From the NCBI GenBank assembly GCA_963719325.1, contig CAVRBW010000011.1:111024-175023 (forward strand): a stretch of DNA of 64,000 bases, in the 5' to 3' direction. Source of the DNA: DATBLE01 sp963719325. GTDB lineage: Bacteria; Actinomycetota; Thermoleophilia; Gaiellales; Gaiellaceae. Both the position numbers and the translations under genes were made by a program. Under the pieces are notes generated by a model. The model did no database searches and was not told the DNA's origin. It saw only the letters and a list, made by a program, of their open reading frames with translations. This document shows, piece by piece, positions 34,858-45,420 of the stretch (the first letter of the stretch is position 1; each line of letters begins with the position of its first letter).

Positions 34858-35067
34858 ATGGCTACCGGTACCGTCAAGTGGTTCAACGCTGCGAAGGGAT
34901 ACGGGTTTATCACGCCCGACGAGGGCGGGAAGGATCTGTTCGTCCACCACACGCAGATCACCGGCGAGGGCTACAAGTCCCTCGACGAAGGCGCTCGGGT
35001 CGAGTTCGAGTCCCGCGAGGGACAGAAGGGTCCCGAGGCGACCGGCGTCACGCCCGTCGCGGCCTAG
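34858..35067 (+). CDS. Cold-shock protein (CspA family)
   Basis: 69 aa single OB fold. RNP1 is KGYGFITP and RNP2 is LFVHHTQI (usually DVFVHFSAI), with the N-terminal TGTVKWFN. RNA chaperone or transcription antiterminator by family. Strong AAGGGAGGTG 5 nt before the ATG, preceded by an untranslated leader of up to about 90 nt, typical of cold-shock genes. A strong hairpin follows before infA. Confidence 0.95.
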   Translation: MATGTVKWFNAAKGYGFITPDEGGKDLFVHHTQITGEGYKSLDEGARVEFESREGQKGPEATGVTPVAA

Positions 35068-35078
35068 TTCGACGAATC

Positions 35079-35105
35079 GTGTGCCCCGCCTCGCGCGGGG
35101 CACAC
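35079..35105 (+). terminator. Hairpin after the cold-shock gene
   Basis: Perfect 10-bp stem GTGTGCCCCG / CGGGGCACAC with a CCTCGCG loop, followed by AGCTTT. It lies 11 bp past the csp stop and just before the infA ribosome-binding site, so it probably ends or attenuates the csp transcript. Confidence 0.6.
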
Positions 35106-35126
35106 AGCTTTCCGAAAGGAGTCGCC

Positions 35127-35348
35127 ATCGCAACCAAGGAAGAAAAGATCGAGTTCGAGGGCGAGGTGATCGAGGCTCTCCGGAGCGGCATGTTCCGGAT
35201 CAAGCTCGACAACGACCACGAGACCCTCGGCTACACGGCAGGGAAGATGCGTCGCTACCGGATCAAGATTCTCCCCGGCGACCGTGTGAAGGTCGAGTTG
35301 TCGCCGTACGACCTGAACCGCGGGCGCATCGTCTTCCGGTTTCGCTGA
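35127..35348 (+). CDS. infA: Translation initiation factor IF-1, apparent ATC start
   Basis: 73 aa. The S1/OB fold is typical: EEKIEFEGEVIEALRSGMFRIKLDN, KMRRYRIKILPGDRVKVELSPYDLNRGRIVFR. The only well-placed start is ATC at 35127, 5 nt after a GAAAGGAG; no ATG, GTG or TTG lies between the ribosome-binding site and the conserved TKEEK. The nearest in-frame GTG (about 35079) lies inside the csp terminator stem. It stands alone rather than in a ribosomal-protein operon. Confidence 0.88.
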   Translation: MATKEEKIEFEGEVIEALRSGMFRIKLDNDHETLGYTAGKMRRYRIKILPGDRVKVELSPYDLNRGRIVFRFR

Positions 35349-35429
35349 TCACGCCGCTCGCGCACTCCCTGTAAGGCCCTGTTTGGGGCCGGCCTCCTCG
35401 GGTACCCGTTCATTGACGAAAGGGGGCAG

Positions 35430-35842
35430 ATGGGGAAGCACGTTCGCGACGTCATGACACCAAGCCCGCAGACGATTCAGGCGGGCACTCCCGCCGCCGA
35501 GGCGGCAAAGTTGATGAAGGAGGCCGACGCCGGGATGATCCCGGTGGTCGACGACGGCAGGCTGCTGGGAACGGTCACAGACGGTGACATCGTTCTCCGG
35601 CTCGTCGCCGACGGGAAGGATCCACGCTCGACCACGGCGGGCGAGATCGCGTCGAGGAACCCGTCCCGCGCGCCCGATCAGGACCTGAACGAGGCGTTGG
35701 GGTTTTGATGGCGCGCTACCAGGTGCGTCTGCGGCCCGTGATCGAGAACGGCCGACTCGTCGGCGTCGTTGCCCAGGCCGACGTTGCCCGCGAGGGCGAC
35801 GAGCGAGAGGTCGGTCAGGCCGTCGAGCACATCTCGAGATAG
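35430..35842 (+). CDS. CBS-pair protein, frameshifted between the two CBS domains
   Basis: The first frame encodes one CBS domain (VRDVMTPSPQTIQAGTPAAEAAKLMKE, IPVVDDGRLLGTVTDGDI) and stops at 35708 after NEALGF. The second CBS domain follows in another frame (LMARYQVR ... PVIENGRLVGVVAQADVAREG) up to a TAG at 35840-35842. One base missing in GGGGTTTT (35700-35707) would join them into a 137-aa protein. CBS pairs bind adenine nucleotides. Good GAAAGGGGG ribosome-binding site. Confidence 0.8.
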
Positions 35843-35850
35843 TCGAGCCT

Positions 35851-35873
35851 GAAGCCCGCTCCGGCGGGGCTTC
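35851..35873. terminator. Bidirectional terminator between convergent genes
   Basis: GAAGCCC / GGGCTTC stem with a GC-rich 9-nt loop, followed by CTTCTT on the plus strand. It occupies the 36-bp gap between the CBS gene and the first InlB-repeat gene, which converge. Confidence 0.55.
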
Positions 35874-35878
35874 CTTCT

Positions 35879-38642
35879 TCAGCTCGCCAGCGCGACGATC
35901 CACGTCAGCGTGCGCGTCCGCCCATAGGGATCCGCGGCGGTCAGGTTCAGCGTGTAGCTCCCGGGACCGAGCAGGAACGGCCCGATGTTGATGCGCGTCG
36001 CACGGCCGAGGAAGCCGTGGTTGACGAGCGCTTTGCCGCCCCGGGAGACGCGGATACGCACGGCCGAGATCTGATTTGCGCGGCAATGGAGGATTACCGA
36101 CCAGACGTCGCCGGTACGGGTCACGGTTGGCGCCTCCCGGGTCAGACGGAAGGGCCCGGCTTTCGCCGCCGCCCCGCAGAGGCCCAGGCACGTGCGCCAG
36201 CGAATCGTCCGGCCGCTCAGCCGGACCTCGAAGGTGTAGAGGCCGGACTTCGCAACCGGAAAGGGTCCCAGCGTCGCGCGCCCTGCGGCCACGCGCAGCG
36301 ACAGCGAGGCCGCTACCCGGCCGGCGCGGAGACCGCGCACCCGAGCGAGGCCCGCCGCCGTAGTCGTGAATCGCAGCGTCACCCGGAACCGGCCGCCGCT
36401 CCGCGCGACGATCGGCGAGCCGAGCGACCTCAGCGCAGCCTTGGTCGAGGGCGGCGCGCTCGTTCCACCCGAGAACCGCGCGGCCACCGACTTTGCGGTG
36501 CTCAGCGTCACCGTGCAGGCTGCCTTCACCCCGGAGCAGTCGCCGCTCCAGCCGAGGAACGACCCGCCGGCGAGCGGCGTTGCCGTCAGCGTGACCCTCA
36601 CGCCGGGCTTGAGGTGCTGGACACAGGTCTTCTGCGGGCCCGTTGCCGAGCACGATCCGCTCGAGGTCGAGACCTTCCCGCCACCGCTCACGACGAGCGA
36701 CAGCGTCCCGGGCGTCCCGGCGCCGCTGAACGTGGCCGTCACGCTCTTCGCCGCGGACATCGTCACGATGCACGTCCTCGCGGTGCCGCTGCAGGCGCCG
36801 CCCCAACGGGTGAAGGTCGCGCCGGAAGCGGGGGTCGCGGTCAGCGTCACCGTCGACCCAGACGTTTCGCCGGCGGTGCAGGTCGAGCTGCCGCTGCCGC
36901 AGCTGATGCCACCTCCTGTGACCCTGCCGGCGCCGATGACGGAGACGTTCAGCTGCGACCCGGCCGTTCCACCCTGGAACGTTGCGGAGACGCTTCTTGC
37001 CGCGCTCATCAGCACCCTGCACGTCGGCGCCGTGCCGGTGCAGGCTCCACCCCAGCCGCCGAACGTCGCGCCGCCCGTGGGGGTTGCGGTCAGGCTGACG
37101 GTCGAGTTCGCCACGTTGCTAGAGCTGCTGCAGACGTTGCCGCCGGTGCCGCAGTTGATTCCGCCACCGGTAACCGTGCCGTTGCCCGTGACGGCAACGG
37201 TGAGCGCGGGGCCAGTCGTGCCGCCCGGAGTCCCTCCGGTGAAGGTCGCCGAGACGCTCTTCGCCGCGCTCATCGCCACGGTGCAGGTCGTGGTCGTGCC
37301 GCCGCATGCTCCGTTCCAACCGGCGAAGATGGCGCCGGTCGTGGGAGTCGCGACCAGGGAGACCGTCGCGTTCTGCGCGAACGTCGCCGAGCAGACGTCC
37401 GCCCCGTTGCCGCAGTTGATGGCGCCGGTGCCGCCGGTGACGCCGCCGTTGCCGCTGACCGCAACCGTCAGAGGCACAGCGGTCGTGAAGGTCGCCGTCA
37501 CCGAGCGGTCGACGTCCATCGTGAGCGTGCAGGTGGGCACCGTCCCCGTACAGGAGCCGGTGCCCGTCCAGCCGGTGAATGCATAGCCGTCGCCCGGCGT
37601 CGCAGTCAGCGTGACAGTCGTTCCGGCCGATTCGATGGCTGAACAGGTCGCCGGGCCCGTGCAGTCCGCGCCGCGCCCCTTGACGGTTCCGCTGCCGGCG
37701 ACCGTCACGGTGAGGTTCTTCGTCCCCGCGCTCGCATCCGCCCACGTCGCATTCACGGCGCGGTCCTGGCTCAGCTCGACCGTGCAAACCGTGGTCGCGC
37801 CGCTGCAGTCGCCGCCCCAGCCGCTGAACACGCTGCCAGCCGCCGAGGTTGAGCTCGACGCGGATCCCGTGCCGGTGAAGGTCGCGCTGTACGCTCTGCG
37901 CGCTCGACATGGTCACCGTGCAGGAGCTTCGGTTGCTCCCGAGCACAGCGCCACCCCATGCCGAGAGCGCGTCGGTGCCGAGACCCGTTGCTACGAGAGT
38001 GACGCTCGATCCTGTGGCCTCGTTGGCGCTGCAGGTTGTCGAGCCGCCGCCGCAACTAATGCCGCCGCCAGTGAACAGTGACCGTTGCCATTGACCGTCA
38101 CGTTCAGCGGGAATGTCGAACTGCCGCCACCGCTCGGCGTCTCGAAGACAGTGAGCGTGGAGCCAGTCAGGGCGGTCCATTGACAATCAGAACCGGCAGG
38201 GGCCGCACCGCAATCGATCTGGGAGCCGGTCGGTGTGCTCTCGGGAGCGCTGATGTTCCCGTTGCCCGTAATACGACACCGAAAGCGTGCTTGTCGTCGT
38301 TGCCGGGCCGGCGAAGTTAGCCGTGATCAGGTAGCTGCTGGAGCCGCTGAGCAGGCAGCTGTCTCCCGAGACGGACGGGCAGCCGTCCCAGTTGTCGAAA
38401 TGCCAGTCAGGCGCCGAGTCGCTCGGATTCAACGTGATCGTTCCCGCCCCGCTCGTGAAGGCGAGATTGCAGGCCTTCTTCCCGTCTCCGCACTCGATCC
38501 CGGAGGGGCTGCTGCTCGTCACGCGGCCCATGCCGATCACCTGCACGGTCACGGTCGTGAACGCAGCCGAGCGCCCGCCGGCGTTGCCCACGCCGAGCGC
38601 CAGCAGCGACAGCAGCACCAGCGGCAGCAGGACCCGTTTCAC
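35879..38642 (-). CDS. Secreted InlB-B-repeat protein, three frameshifts in the N-terminal third
   Basis: A signal peptide (KRVLLPLVLLSLLALGVGNA) follows the GTG at 38642, which has a GGAGGGGAGG ribosome-binding site. Then come about eight divergent InlB B-repeats of about 80 aa (GWGGACSGT..TCTVTMSAAKSVTATF), each with a Cys pair, and a C-terminal beta domain (GRFRVTLRFTTTAAGLARVRGL ... LTWIVALAS). The reading changes frame near 38265, 38085 and 37889; each is repairable by one base, restoring repeats such as NGNISAPES and SVSATFTGTG. The intact last part is 650 aa. Probably an exported adhesin-like or wall protein; possibly a pseudogene. Confidence 0.78.
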
Positions 38643-38703
38643 AGGAGGCCTCCCCTCCAACGTCGGGCGGAGCTTACGCGCTACAACCGGCATTCGCCAT
38701 GTC

Positions 38704-40666
38704 TCAAGGTAGGAAGGCGACCCACGTCAGCGCCCGGACGCGGCCGTACGCGTCGGTCGCGTTGAGACGCATCGTGTAGTTCCCCGGCGAAAGCAGGATC
38801 GGCCCCACATCCCCGGGGCCTTTCCGGCCGGCGAAACGAACCTCTCTCGCAAGCTTCTTGCTGCGGTAGACGCGCAGGTCGACCCCCATCGGTTGCGTAG
38901 AGCCGAAACGGAGCGTGACCGACCAGAGCGCTCCGGCGTCGACGACCGTCGGGGCACTACGGGTGAGCGCGAACGGCCCTGCTCGGCGAGCGGCCGCCTC
39001 TCCGCAGCGCCCCCCGAGGCAGGCGTGCCAGTGCAGCGCCCGTCCCGACTGGGTCAGGTCGAAGGCATAGAAGCCCGGCTTGGCGACGGGGAACGGGCCG
39101 ACCGTGGCCGCCCCCGCGGGCGCGGCGAACGAGAGCGCCGTCTCGAGCCGTCCCGCACGCAGCGCGCGCAGGTGGACCGTTCCGCGCTGACCCGTGCGAA
39201 AGCGCAGCGTGACCATGAAGCCGGACCTGGTTCGCTTCACGACCGGGCGGCCGCGGCGCTGCAAGCCGGTCGCAGAAGCGCGCGCCGCCGTCGATGCCGT
39301 GCCGAAACTGGCCGAGACCGTTCTCGATGCATCCATCTGGACCGTGCAGGTTGCCGCGGTGCCTGCTGCAGGCGCCGCCCCAGCCGGTGAAGCGGACCCC
39401 GGCCGCCGGCGCGGCGGTCAAGGTCACGTCCGCACCGGTGTTCTCGTCTGCGCTGCAGGCGCTGGCGCCGTTGCCGCAGTTGATCCCGCCGCCGGTGACG
39501 GTTCCCGGGCCGGTAACCGTCACCCTGAGCGTGGGGCCGCCGCTTTCGCCTTGCGAGAAGTCGGCCGTGACGCTCTTTGCGCTCGTCATGGTCACCGTGC
39601 AGGCCGAAGACGTGCCTGTGCATGCGCCGCCCCAGCCTTCGAATGTCCCCCCTGACGCCGGCGTCGCCGTGAGCGTCACCGTCGAGCCGGCCGACGCGTT
39701 GCTCGCGCAGGTTCCGCCGCCGGCGCTGCAATCGAGGCCGCCTCCGGTCACCCTGCCGTCGCCCGTCACGGCCACGCTCAGCGGGAACGTCGAGCCGGTA
39801 CCGCCCGTGAACCTCGCGCTGACGCTCTTCGCTGCGTCCATCGTCACCGAGCACGTCGGCGAGGTGCCCGCGCACGCGCCGCCCCAGCCGCTGAACCCGG
39901 CACCCGAACCCGGCGTGGCGCTGAGCACCACTGTCGAGTCCGCGGTCTCGTCGGCGGTGCAGCCGGACCCGGCCGACGAGGTACACGCGATCTCTCCGCC
40001 CGTGACGGTGCCGTTCCCCGTCACCGTGACGCTGAGCTTCTCTGTCTCCGCGGACTTCGCGAACGTCGCGCTGACGGTCTGAGCGGAGCTCATCGTGACG
40101 GTGCAGCTCGCCACGGTCCCCGAGCAGGCTCCGCCCCAACCTTTGAACTCGTAGTTCGTGTCGGGTTCCTCGACGAGCGTCAGCGTCGAGCCCGTGTACA
40201 CCCCCGACGTGCAGTTGGTCTCGCCGGGGTCGCAGTCGATGTCACCGCCGCTGACCGTCCCGCCCTTGTCCTCGGAGTCGCCGGTGACGCTGACTTTGAG
40301 CTGACTTGTTCCCGGTGCGGAGCCGGTGGGAGTGAAGGCAGCTGTGACGTCGTGGCCGCTACCGTCCAGGTCGACCGTGCACTCGTCGTCTTCCGGCGCG
40401 GTCGGGCAACCGCTCCAGCTGTCGAAGGTCCATGATCCCTGGTCGGTGGCGGTGAGGGTCACGCTCGAGCCCGTCACGTACGTCGCGTAACAGCTCGTTC
40501 CGCCCGCGCCGCAGCTGATCTGCCCCCCGCTGTCGGTCACCTGGCCGCCGCCGGTCACCTGGACGGAGAGAGTCGTCGTCGCGAGTGCACGCCCGTCCGC
40601 GCCGCCGGTGCCGAGCACGAGCGCCGTGAGCAGAACGAGAGCCGAACTGGCCAGCCTCCCCCTCAT
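38704..40666 (-). CDS. Secreted InlB-B-repeat protein, paralogue, one frameshift
   Basis: An ATG at 40666 opens a signal peptide (SSALVLLTALVLGTGGADG), then about six Cys-containing InlB B-repeats (GWGGACSGTVASCTVTMSSAQTVSATF and similar), then a C-terminal domain matching the neighbour's (LRFRTGQRGTVHLRALRAGRLE ... ALTWVAFLP). Near 39366 one extra A breaks the frame inside WGGACSGTAATCTV; removing it joins the two parts into about 653 aa. Adjacent tandem paralogue of the gene at 35879-38642; no LPXTG motif is seen. Confidence 0.82.
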
Positions 40667-40685
40667 GCCCTCGGCAGCTTACGGC

Positions 40686-41117
40686 CTAGAACACGTACGA
40701 GCGCTGCCGGCTGAGGAAGAAACCGTGTCCGGCTCGGTTCGCGCAGCGCAGGCCGATCGTCCGGGAGAGGCAGGTGAAGGGGCCCTTCTTCCAGGTCCTG
40801 CCGTACTTGAGCACGGGCGCCCGCGGTTCGCGCGCCGTATCCCCGGCGCAGAACGGGGCTGCCCGGCCCTTCGCGCCGGCCATCGAGTATCCGTACCCCC
40901 AGTCGAGATCGCAGTTCTTCGGTCGCGGCGGGAGCGGATGCAGCCCGCCTCCGATGTCGCAGCGCAGATACGGCTTGTCATTGGCCGCGAACGGCGTCAC
41001 GTAGATGCAGCCGATGTTCTTCGACGGCGTCTGGAAGGACGACGTGCTGCTGCTCGCCGCGGTCGCAGAGCCTGCGACGACGAGGACGAGCGCCACCCCG
41101 AGGACGGCTCGGCGCAC
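40686..41117 (-). CDS. Secreted DUF6636-like protein
   Basis: 143 aa. A signal peptide (RRAVLGVALVLVVAGSATA) is followed by a compact Cys-rich domain with FQTPSKNIGCIYV, YLRCDIGGGLHPLPPRPKNCDLDWG, and RTIGLRCANRAGHGFFLSRQRS. This matches the actinobacterial DUF6636 pattern (FxTPSxNIxC ... LRCxI ... CxNxxGHGF). Function unknown. Part of the secreted-protein island with the two InlB-repeat genes. Confidence 0.7.
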   Translation of the reverse strand: MRRAVLGVALVLVVAGSATAASSSTSSFQTPSKNIGCIYVTPFAANDKPYLRCDIGGGLHPLPPRPKNCDLDWGYGYSMAGAKGRAAPFCAGDTAREPRAPVLKYGRTWKKGPFTCLSRTIGLRCANRAGHGFFLSRQRSYVF

Positions 41118-41136
41118 GGACGAGATCGTACTCCGG

Positions 41137-41616
41137 TCAGGCGGCGAAGTACGGAACCACGAACGCCAGCGCCATCACCACGGTGACGACGAGCGCGAGC
41201 GCCACGTAGAGGAGAACGATCGAGCGGAGCACAGACGGCTCGGCGGCCGACCGTCCGGCGCGCGAAGACCGGCGCCGCTCCGGCCGACCGACGGGAAGCG
41301 TGTTTCCGCTCGTCGCCCACGCCGCCTGGAGATGCCTCGCTCCGTCCGAAGACTCGACGACCCGCGGCGGCTCGAGCTCGAGAATCTGGATTCCGGGGTC
41401 GACGACGACCCAGCGATGCTCACGATCGACGGTCGAGACGTCGCCGGCGAGGACGAGGCCGCGCTTCCCGGCATCGGTGCGGATCGCCAGCCCGATAGCC
41501 GCCCCGTCGTCCCCGCGCCAGATCTCCTCGACCACGCCGATCCGCGCATCGGCCGTGACGACCCGGAAGTCGTCGCAGCCGAGCAGGCTCTGCGGGAGGG
41601 AGGGCGCAAGCGCCAT
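41137..41616 (-). CDS. Hypothetical protein with C-terminal membrane helix
   Basis: 159 aa. The N-terminal half is beta-rich and PRC-barrel-like (DDFRVVTADARIGVVEEIWRGDDG ... GLVLAGDVSTVDREHRWVVVDPG). A basic linker (RPERRRSSRAGRSAAEP) leads to one membrane helix (IVLLYVALALVVTVVMALAFVV) at the very end, i.e. a tail-anchored layout. No family assigned. Confidence 0.65.
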   Translation of the reverse strand: MALAPSLPQSLLGCDDFRVVTADARIGVVEEIWRGDDGAAIGLAIRTDAGKRGLVLAGDVSTVDREHRWVVVDPGIQILELEPPRVVESSDGARHLQAAWATSGNTLPVGRPERRRSSRAGRSAAEPSVLRSIVLLYVALALVVTVVMALAFVVPYFAA

Positions 41617-41829
41617 CTCGGGTCCCTTTCCCCGATCCCCGAGGAGGAGTCACTCCAGCAGGTGATTTCTCATCCCCCGTCTGGAGGATTTCTCGGCGTC
41701 GTTCGCATGAGCATCGCGGTCCTTCACACAGCTTAAGCGGCAAGAACCTTCTCAAAGCTTCGGGTGAAGCCAACGCCTGGCCCAGTCGATCACAGGCACG
41801 AGCACACCGAGGAACTTGGGGAGGACTGG

Positions 41830-44242
41830 ATGATCCGGCTGCTGATTTGCGACGACTCTGCGGAAGCGCGGGCGATGCTGCGCACGATCCTTGCGGACGA
41901 CCGCCAGGTCGAGATCGTCGGCGAGGCGGCAGACGGCGGCGAGGCGATCGCCGTCGCAGTCGACCTCTCGCCCGACGTCGTGCTGATGGACGTCGCGATG
42001 CCCGGCATCGACGGCGTCGAGGCAACCCAGCGCCTGAAGGAGCTGCTCCCGTCGACGCGGATCGTCGCGCTCGCCGGCTCCGACGACCTGGAGGTGGTGG
42101 ACGCCATGCTCGAGGCCGGAGCCAGCGCCTACTGCGTGAAGGGCGCCCCGCTCTGGGAGATCGAGCGCGCGATCATGGGCGCCGAGGAGCCGCTCGTGCG
42201 CCTCGCGCACAGCCTCCCGCGAGCCTTCCCCGGCGGTGTCGGCCAGCTCCTCGCACGCGAGCTCCTCGAGCTCACGGGTGCGCTGTGCACGGCGACCTAC
42301 CTCAGCTCGGCCGAGACGGGACTGTCGCTCGCCGGGCTGGCCGGCGCTCCGACCCGTGACCGGTTGAGCAGCCCTCCCGGCGTCGTCCTGCGCGCCTTCG
42401 CCGAGGCCACCTCCGCGCCCGCGGACGCACACGAGCTCGCCGAGCTCTATCGGCTGGGGATCCCGTGCGGAGAAGCGCTCGCCCTGCCGCTCGTCGGAGA
42501 CGGCGTCCGTCTCGGCGCTCTGCTCGTCGCGATGCCCGCGAACGTGCAGCTCGAGCTCGACGTCGACCTCGTCGCCGCCGCGGCCGACCTCGCCGCCGCG
42601 TCGCTTGCACAGGAGCGCAAGCTCGCGCTCACCTGGGCCGAGGCACGTCGCGACGCGCTGACCGGCCTCCAGAACCGGCGCGCGTTCGACGAGCATCTCG
42701 ACGACCTGCTCGAGCGCGAGCAGATCGCGCTGATCCTGTTCGACGTCGACCGCTTCAAGACGGTCAACGACACGGACGGTCATGCCGCAGGCGACGAGGT
42801 CCTGATGACGATCGCCCGCGTCCTGCTGCGCGCTGCACGCGCGAACGAGCAGGTGTTCCGCATCGGCGGAGACGAGTTCGCGCTGGTCGTCCTCGGCGAC
42901 GCGAGGCGATGCCGCGATCGCGACCAATCGCGTGCTGCACGCGATTCGCGACCAGCGCCGCGGCGTGATCCTGCCGACGCTCTCCGCCGGGATCGCAGAC
43001 GCTGTAGCCGGGACGACCTCGAAGGAGGATCTCTTCGCCCGGGCCGACGCTGCGCTCTACGCGGCGAAGAACGCCGGGCGCGATCGAATCGTCGTCGCGG
43101 ACGATCAGGTGCAGCCGCGGCCGACCGTCACGATCCCCGTGCGGGCGTCGCAGCCCATCGCCGTCCCAGGCCCGCGCCCGATGCGGCTCCTGCTCGTCGA
43201 CGACGACCCGGGCCTGCTGATGCTGTTGCGGACGACGTTCGAGATCGTCGACATCGAGGTCGAGGAGGCACGGAGCGCCGGCGAGGCCGAGGCCCGGATC
43301 GCCGCTCACGCGCCCGACGTGATCGTGCTCGACGTCGCGATGCCCGGAATGGACGGCCTCTCCTTCTGCCGGGCCCTGAAGGGCGAGCCGACGACCAAGG
43401 GGATCCCCGTCGTCATCCTGTCGGGCTCCGACACGGGCGACGACGAAGCACGGGCGGCAGGAGCGGACTCCTTCCTCCGCAAGCCGTTCAGCCCGCTCGA
43501 CCTGCTGGGCCTGGTCGAGGAGCTGTCGGGCGGTCTCTTCGAGGGCCCGTTCCGGCTGATGGCGGACGAGCGCCCCGAGGAGCAGCTCTTGCTCTACGCG
43601 CGCGACCTCCGCCGTCTGCTGGAGATCGAGCGGGGCCAGCGTCACCTGATCAAGACGGCATACGAGGAGACGATCAGCGCGTTCGCGGGCGCGCTCGCCG
43701 CGAAGGACTTCGGCACCGGCGCCCACTCGCAGCGCGTCGTCCGCTATGCGAAGGAGCTGACCAGGGAGGTCGAGCCGGCGTTGCTCGACGACCCGAGCCT
43801 CGAGCACGGGTTCCTCCTGCACGACGTCGGCAAGATCGGCATCCCGGACTCGATCCTGCAGAAGACGAGCAACCTGACGCGCGACGAGCGGATCGTCATG
43901 CGATCGCACACGGTGCTCGGATCGCAACTGCTGTCGCAGGTCCCGCTCCTCCAGGGCGAAGGGCTGGGCGTGATCCGCTCTCATCACGAGCGCTGGGACG
44001 GCAGCGGCTACCCGGACATGATCGGCGGTGACGAGATCCCGCTCGGCGCGAGGATCTTCGCGGTGGTCGACACGCTCGATGCGATGTCGAGCGATCGCCC
44101 CTACCGGGACGCCTACCCCTGGGACGACGCGGTCGACGAGATCGTCGGGCAGTCGCGACGCCAATTCGATCCTGAGGTCGTCGAGGCGTTTCGGGCGATC
44201 ACGCCACGGTTGCGCCGGCTCCGCGACGAGATGGCCGCCTGA
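41830..44242 (+). CDS. Response regulator REC-GGDEF-REC-HD-GYP protein, one frameshift
   Basis: ATG after GGGGAGGA. REC domain 1 (LLICDDSAEARAM; phosphorylation D in VVLMDVAMPG), a GAF-like middle, a GGDEF diguanylate cyclase (DALTGLQNRRAF; FRIGGDEFALV near residue 344), a second REC (VIVLDVAMPGMDG) and an HD-GYP phosphodiesterase (HDVGKIGIPD; HHERWDGSGYP). So it has both synthesis and breakdown modules for c-di-GMP. An extra A near 42904 shifts the frame right after the GGDEF motif; removing it restores VLGDAGDAAIATNRVLHAIRDQRRG. Repaired length is about 803 aa. Confidence 0.85.
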
Positions 44243-44245
44243 CGC

Positions 44246-45412
44246 CTAGTGGCTGTGCTCCATCGGCCGGTTCATCATCCGGAGCATCGGTAGCCCTCCG
44301 CCACGCCGGAAGTAGCGCCAGAGGAGCACCGCCGCAACGGCGAGGAAGACCGCATTGAGGAACGTCGTGTAGTTCCAGGTCACGCTGGCCTCGATCACCT
44401 TGGCGTTGCGGACCGTCCGGTCGAGACCGAGACCGCGAAAGGCGAACTCGACGACGAGCCCGACGGCGACCATCGCCGCGTAGAACGTGACGAGCAGGAA
44501 CCCGGCCATCCGCCAGCCGTAGTACTTGCGGTAGATGTTGAGGATCGGCGCGACGATCAGGTCGCCGAAGATGAAGGCCAGGACGCCGCCGAAGCTGATC
44601 CCGCCGTTCCAGAGGACGGCCGCCAGCGGCACGTTCCCGACCGAGCAGACGAAGCTGAGGACGGCGACCACCGGCCCGATCACAGGCCCCCAGAGCTTCG
44701 CCGCGGTCGCGTGATCCTCGAGGAAGAGCCCCTGCCACCACGAGTGCGGCACCCAGGCGGCGAGCGCACCGGCGATCAGCAGGCCGCCGGCGATGTCCCG
44801 CCAGATCGCGGCCCAGTCCATGACGAAGTAGTTGGCCGTCGCCGTGAACCCCTGGGGCGTGCGAAGCCGCTGCCACCACGAGCCTTCGCCGGTCGCAGAC
44901 ATGTCCATCTCCGCGTGTCCTTCCATCAAGCCGACGAGGCCCTTGTTCGCCTGGTCGCGCGCCGCGTCCACCAGGCGCTTCTTCAGGAAGGCGCGGAACA
45001 GGAAGGCGACGAGGACGATCATCAGCGGCCCGCCGACGAACTCGCCGACCACGAACTCCCAGCCGAGCAGGAGCGCCATCACGATCCCGAGCTCGAAGAC
45101 GAGGTTCGTCGAGGCGAACTCGAACGCGATCGCGGCGGTGAAGTCGGCCCCGCGCCGGAAGAGCGACCGAGTCAGGGCGACCGCGGCATAGGAGCACGAC
45201 GAGGAGGCGGCACCGAGTCCGGTCGCGACCGCGAGCGTCTTCGGCGAGTCGTCCGGCAGCAGGCGGCGCATCTCGCGCTTCGACACGACCGCCTGCACGA
45301 CCGCGGAGAGAGCGAAGCCGAGGATCAGCGCCCAGAGGATCTCCCAGAACATCCCGAACGCGAAGGAGAGTGCGTCCACGATCTCCCCACCGATGTCGGC
45401 CGCGAGCACCAC
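44246..45412 (-). CDS. Permease of the DUF318/ArsP-YraQ (SO_0444) family
   Basis: 388 aa, about eight to ten membrane segments, with the family motifs GLGAASSSCSYAAVALTRSLFRRGADF and VCSVGNVPLAAVLWNGGISFGGVLAFIFGDL, each containing conserved Cys and Gly. Members export methylarsenite, Cu or Zn-type ions or are of unknown use. It ends in MEHSH (His-rich). A CsoR-like palindrome overlaps its -10 box, pointing to Cu(I) or persulfide control. The GTG lies 8 nt after TATAAT: leaderless. Confidence 0.85.
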   Translation of the reverse strand: MVLAADIGGEIVDALSFAFGMFWEILWALILGFALSAVVQAVVSKREMRRLLPDDSPKTLAVATGLGAASSSCSYAAVALTRSLFRRGADFTAAIAFEFASTNLVFELGIVMALLLGWEFVVGEFVGGPLMIVLVAFLFRAFLKKRLVDAARDQANKGLVGLMEGHAEMDMSATGEGSWWQRLRTPQGFTATANYFVMDWAAIWRDIAGGLLIAGALAAWVPHSWWQGLFLEDHATAAKLWGPVIGPVVAVLSFVCSVGNVPLAAVLWNGGISFGGVLAFIFGDLIVAPILNIYRKYYGWRMAGFLLVTFYAAMVAVGLVVEFAFRGLGLDRTVRNAKVIEASVTWNYTTFLNAVFLAVAAVLLWRYFRRGGGLPMLRMMNRPMEHSH

Positions 45413-45420
45413 GCCTCGAG

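Noticed and set aside
41617..41829. c-di-GMP riboswitch upstream of the REC-GGDEF-HD-GYP gene
   Set aside because: Short hairpins exist but the GEMM core is not present; an ordinary GGGGAGGA site precedes the ATG.
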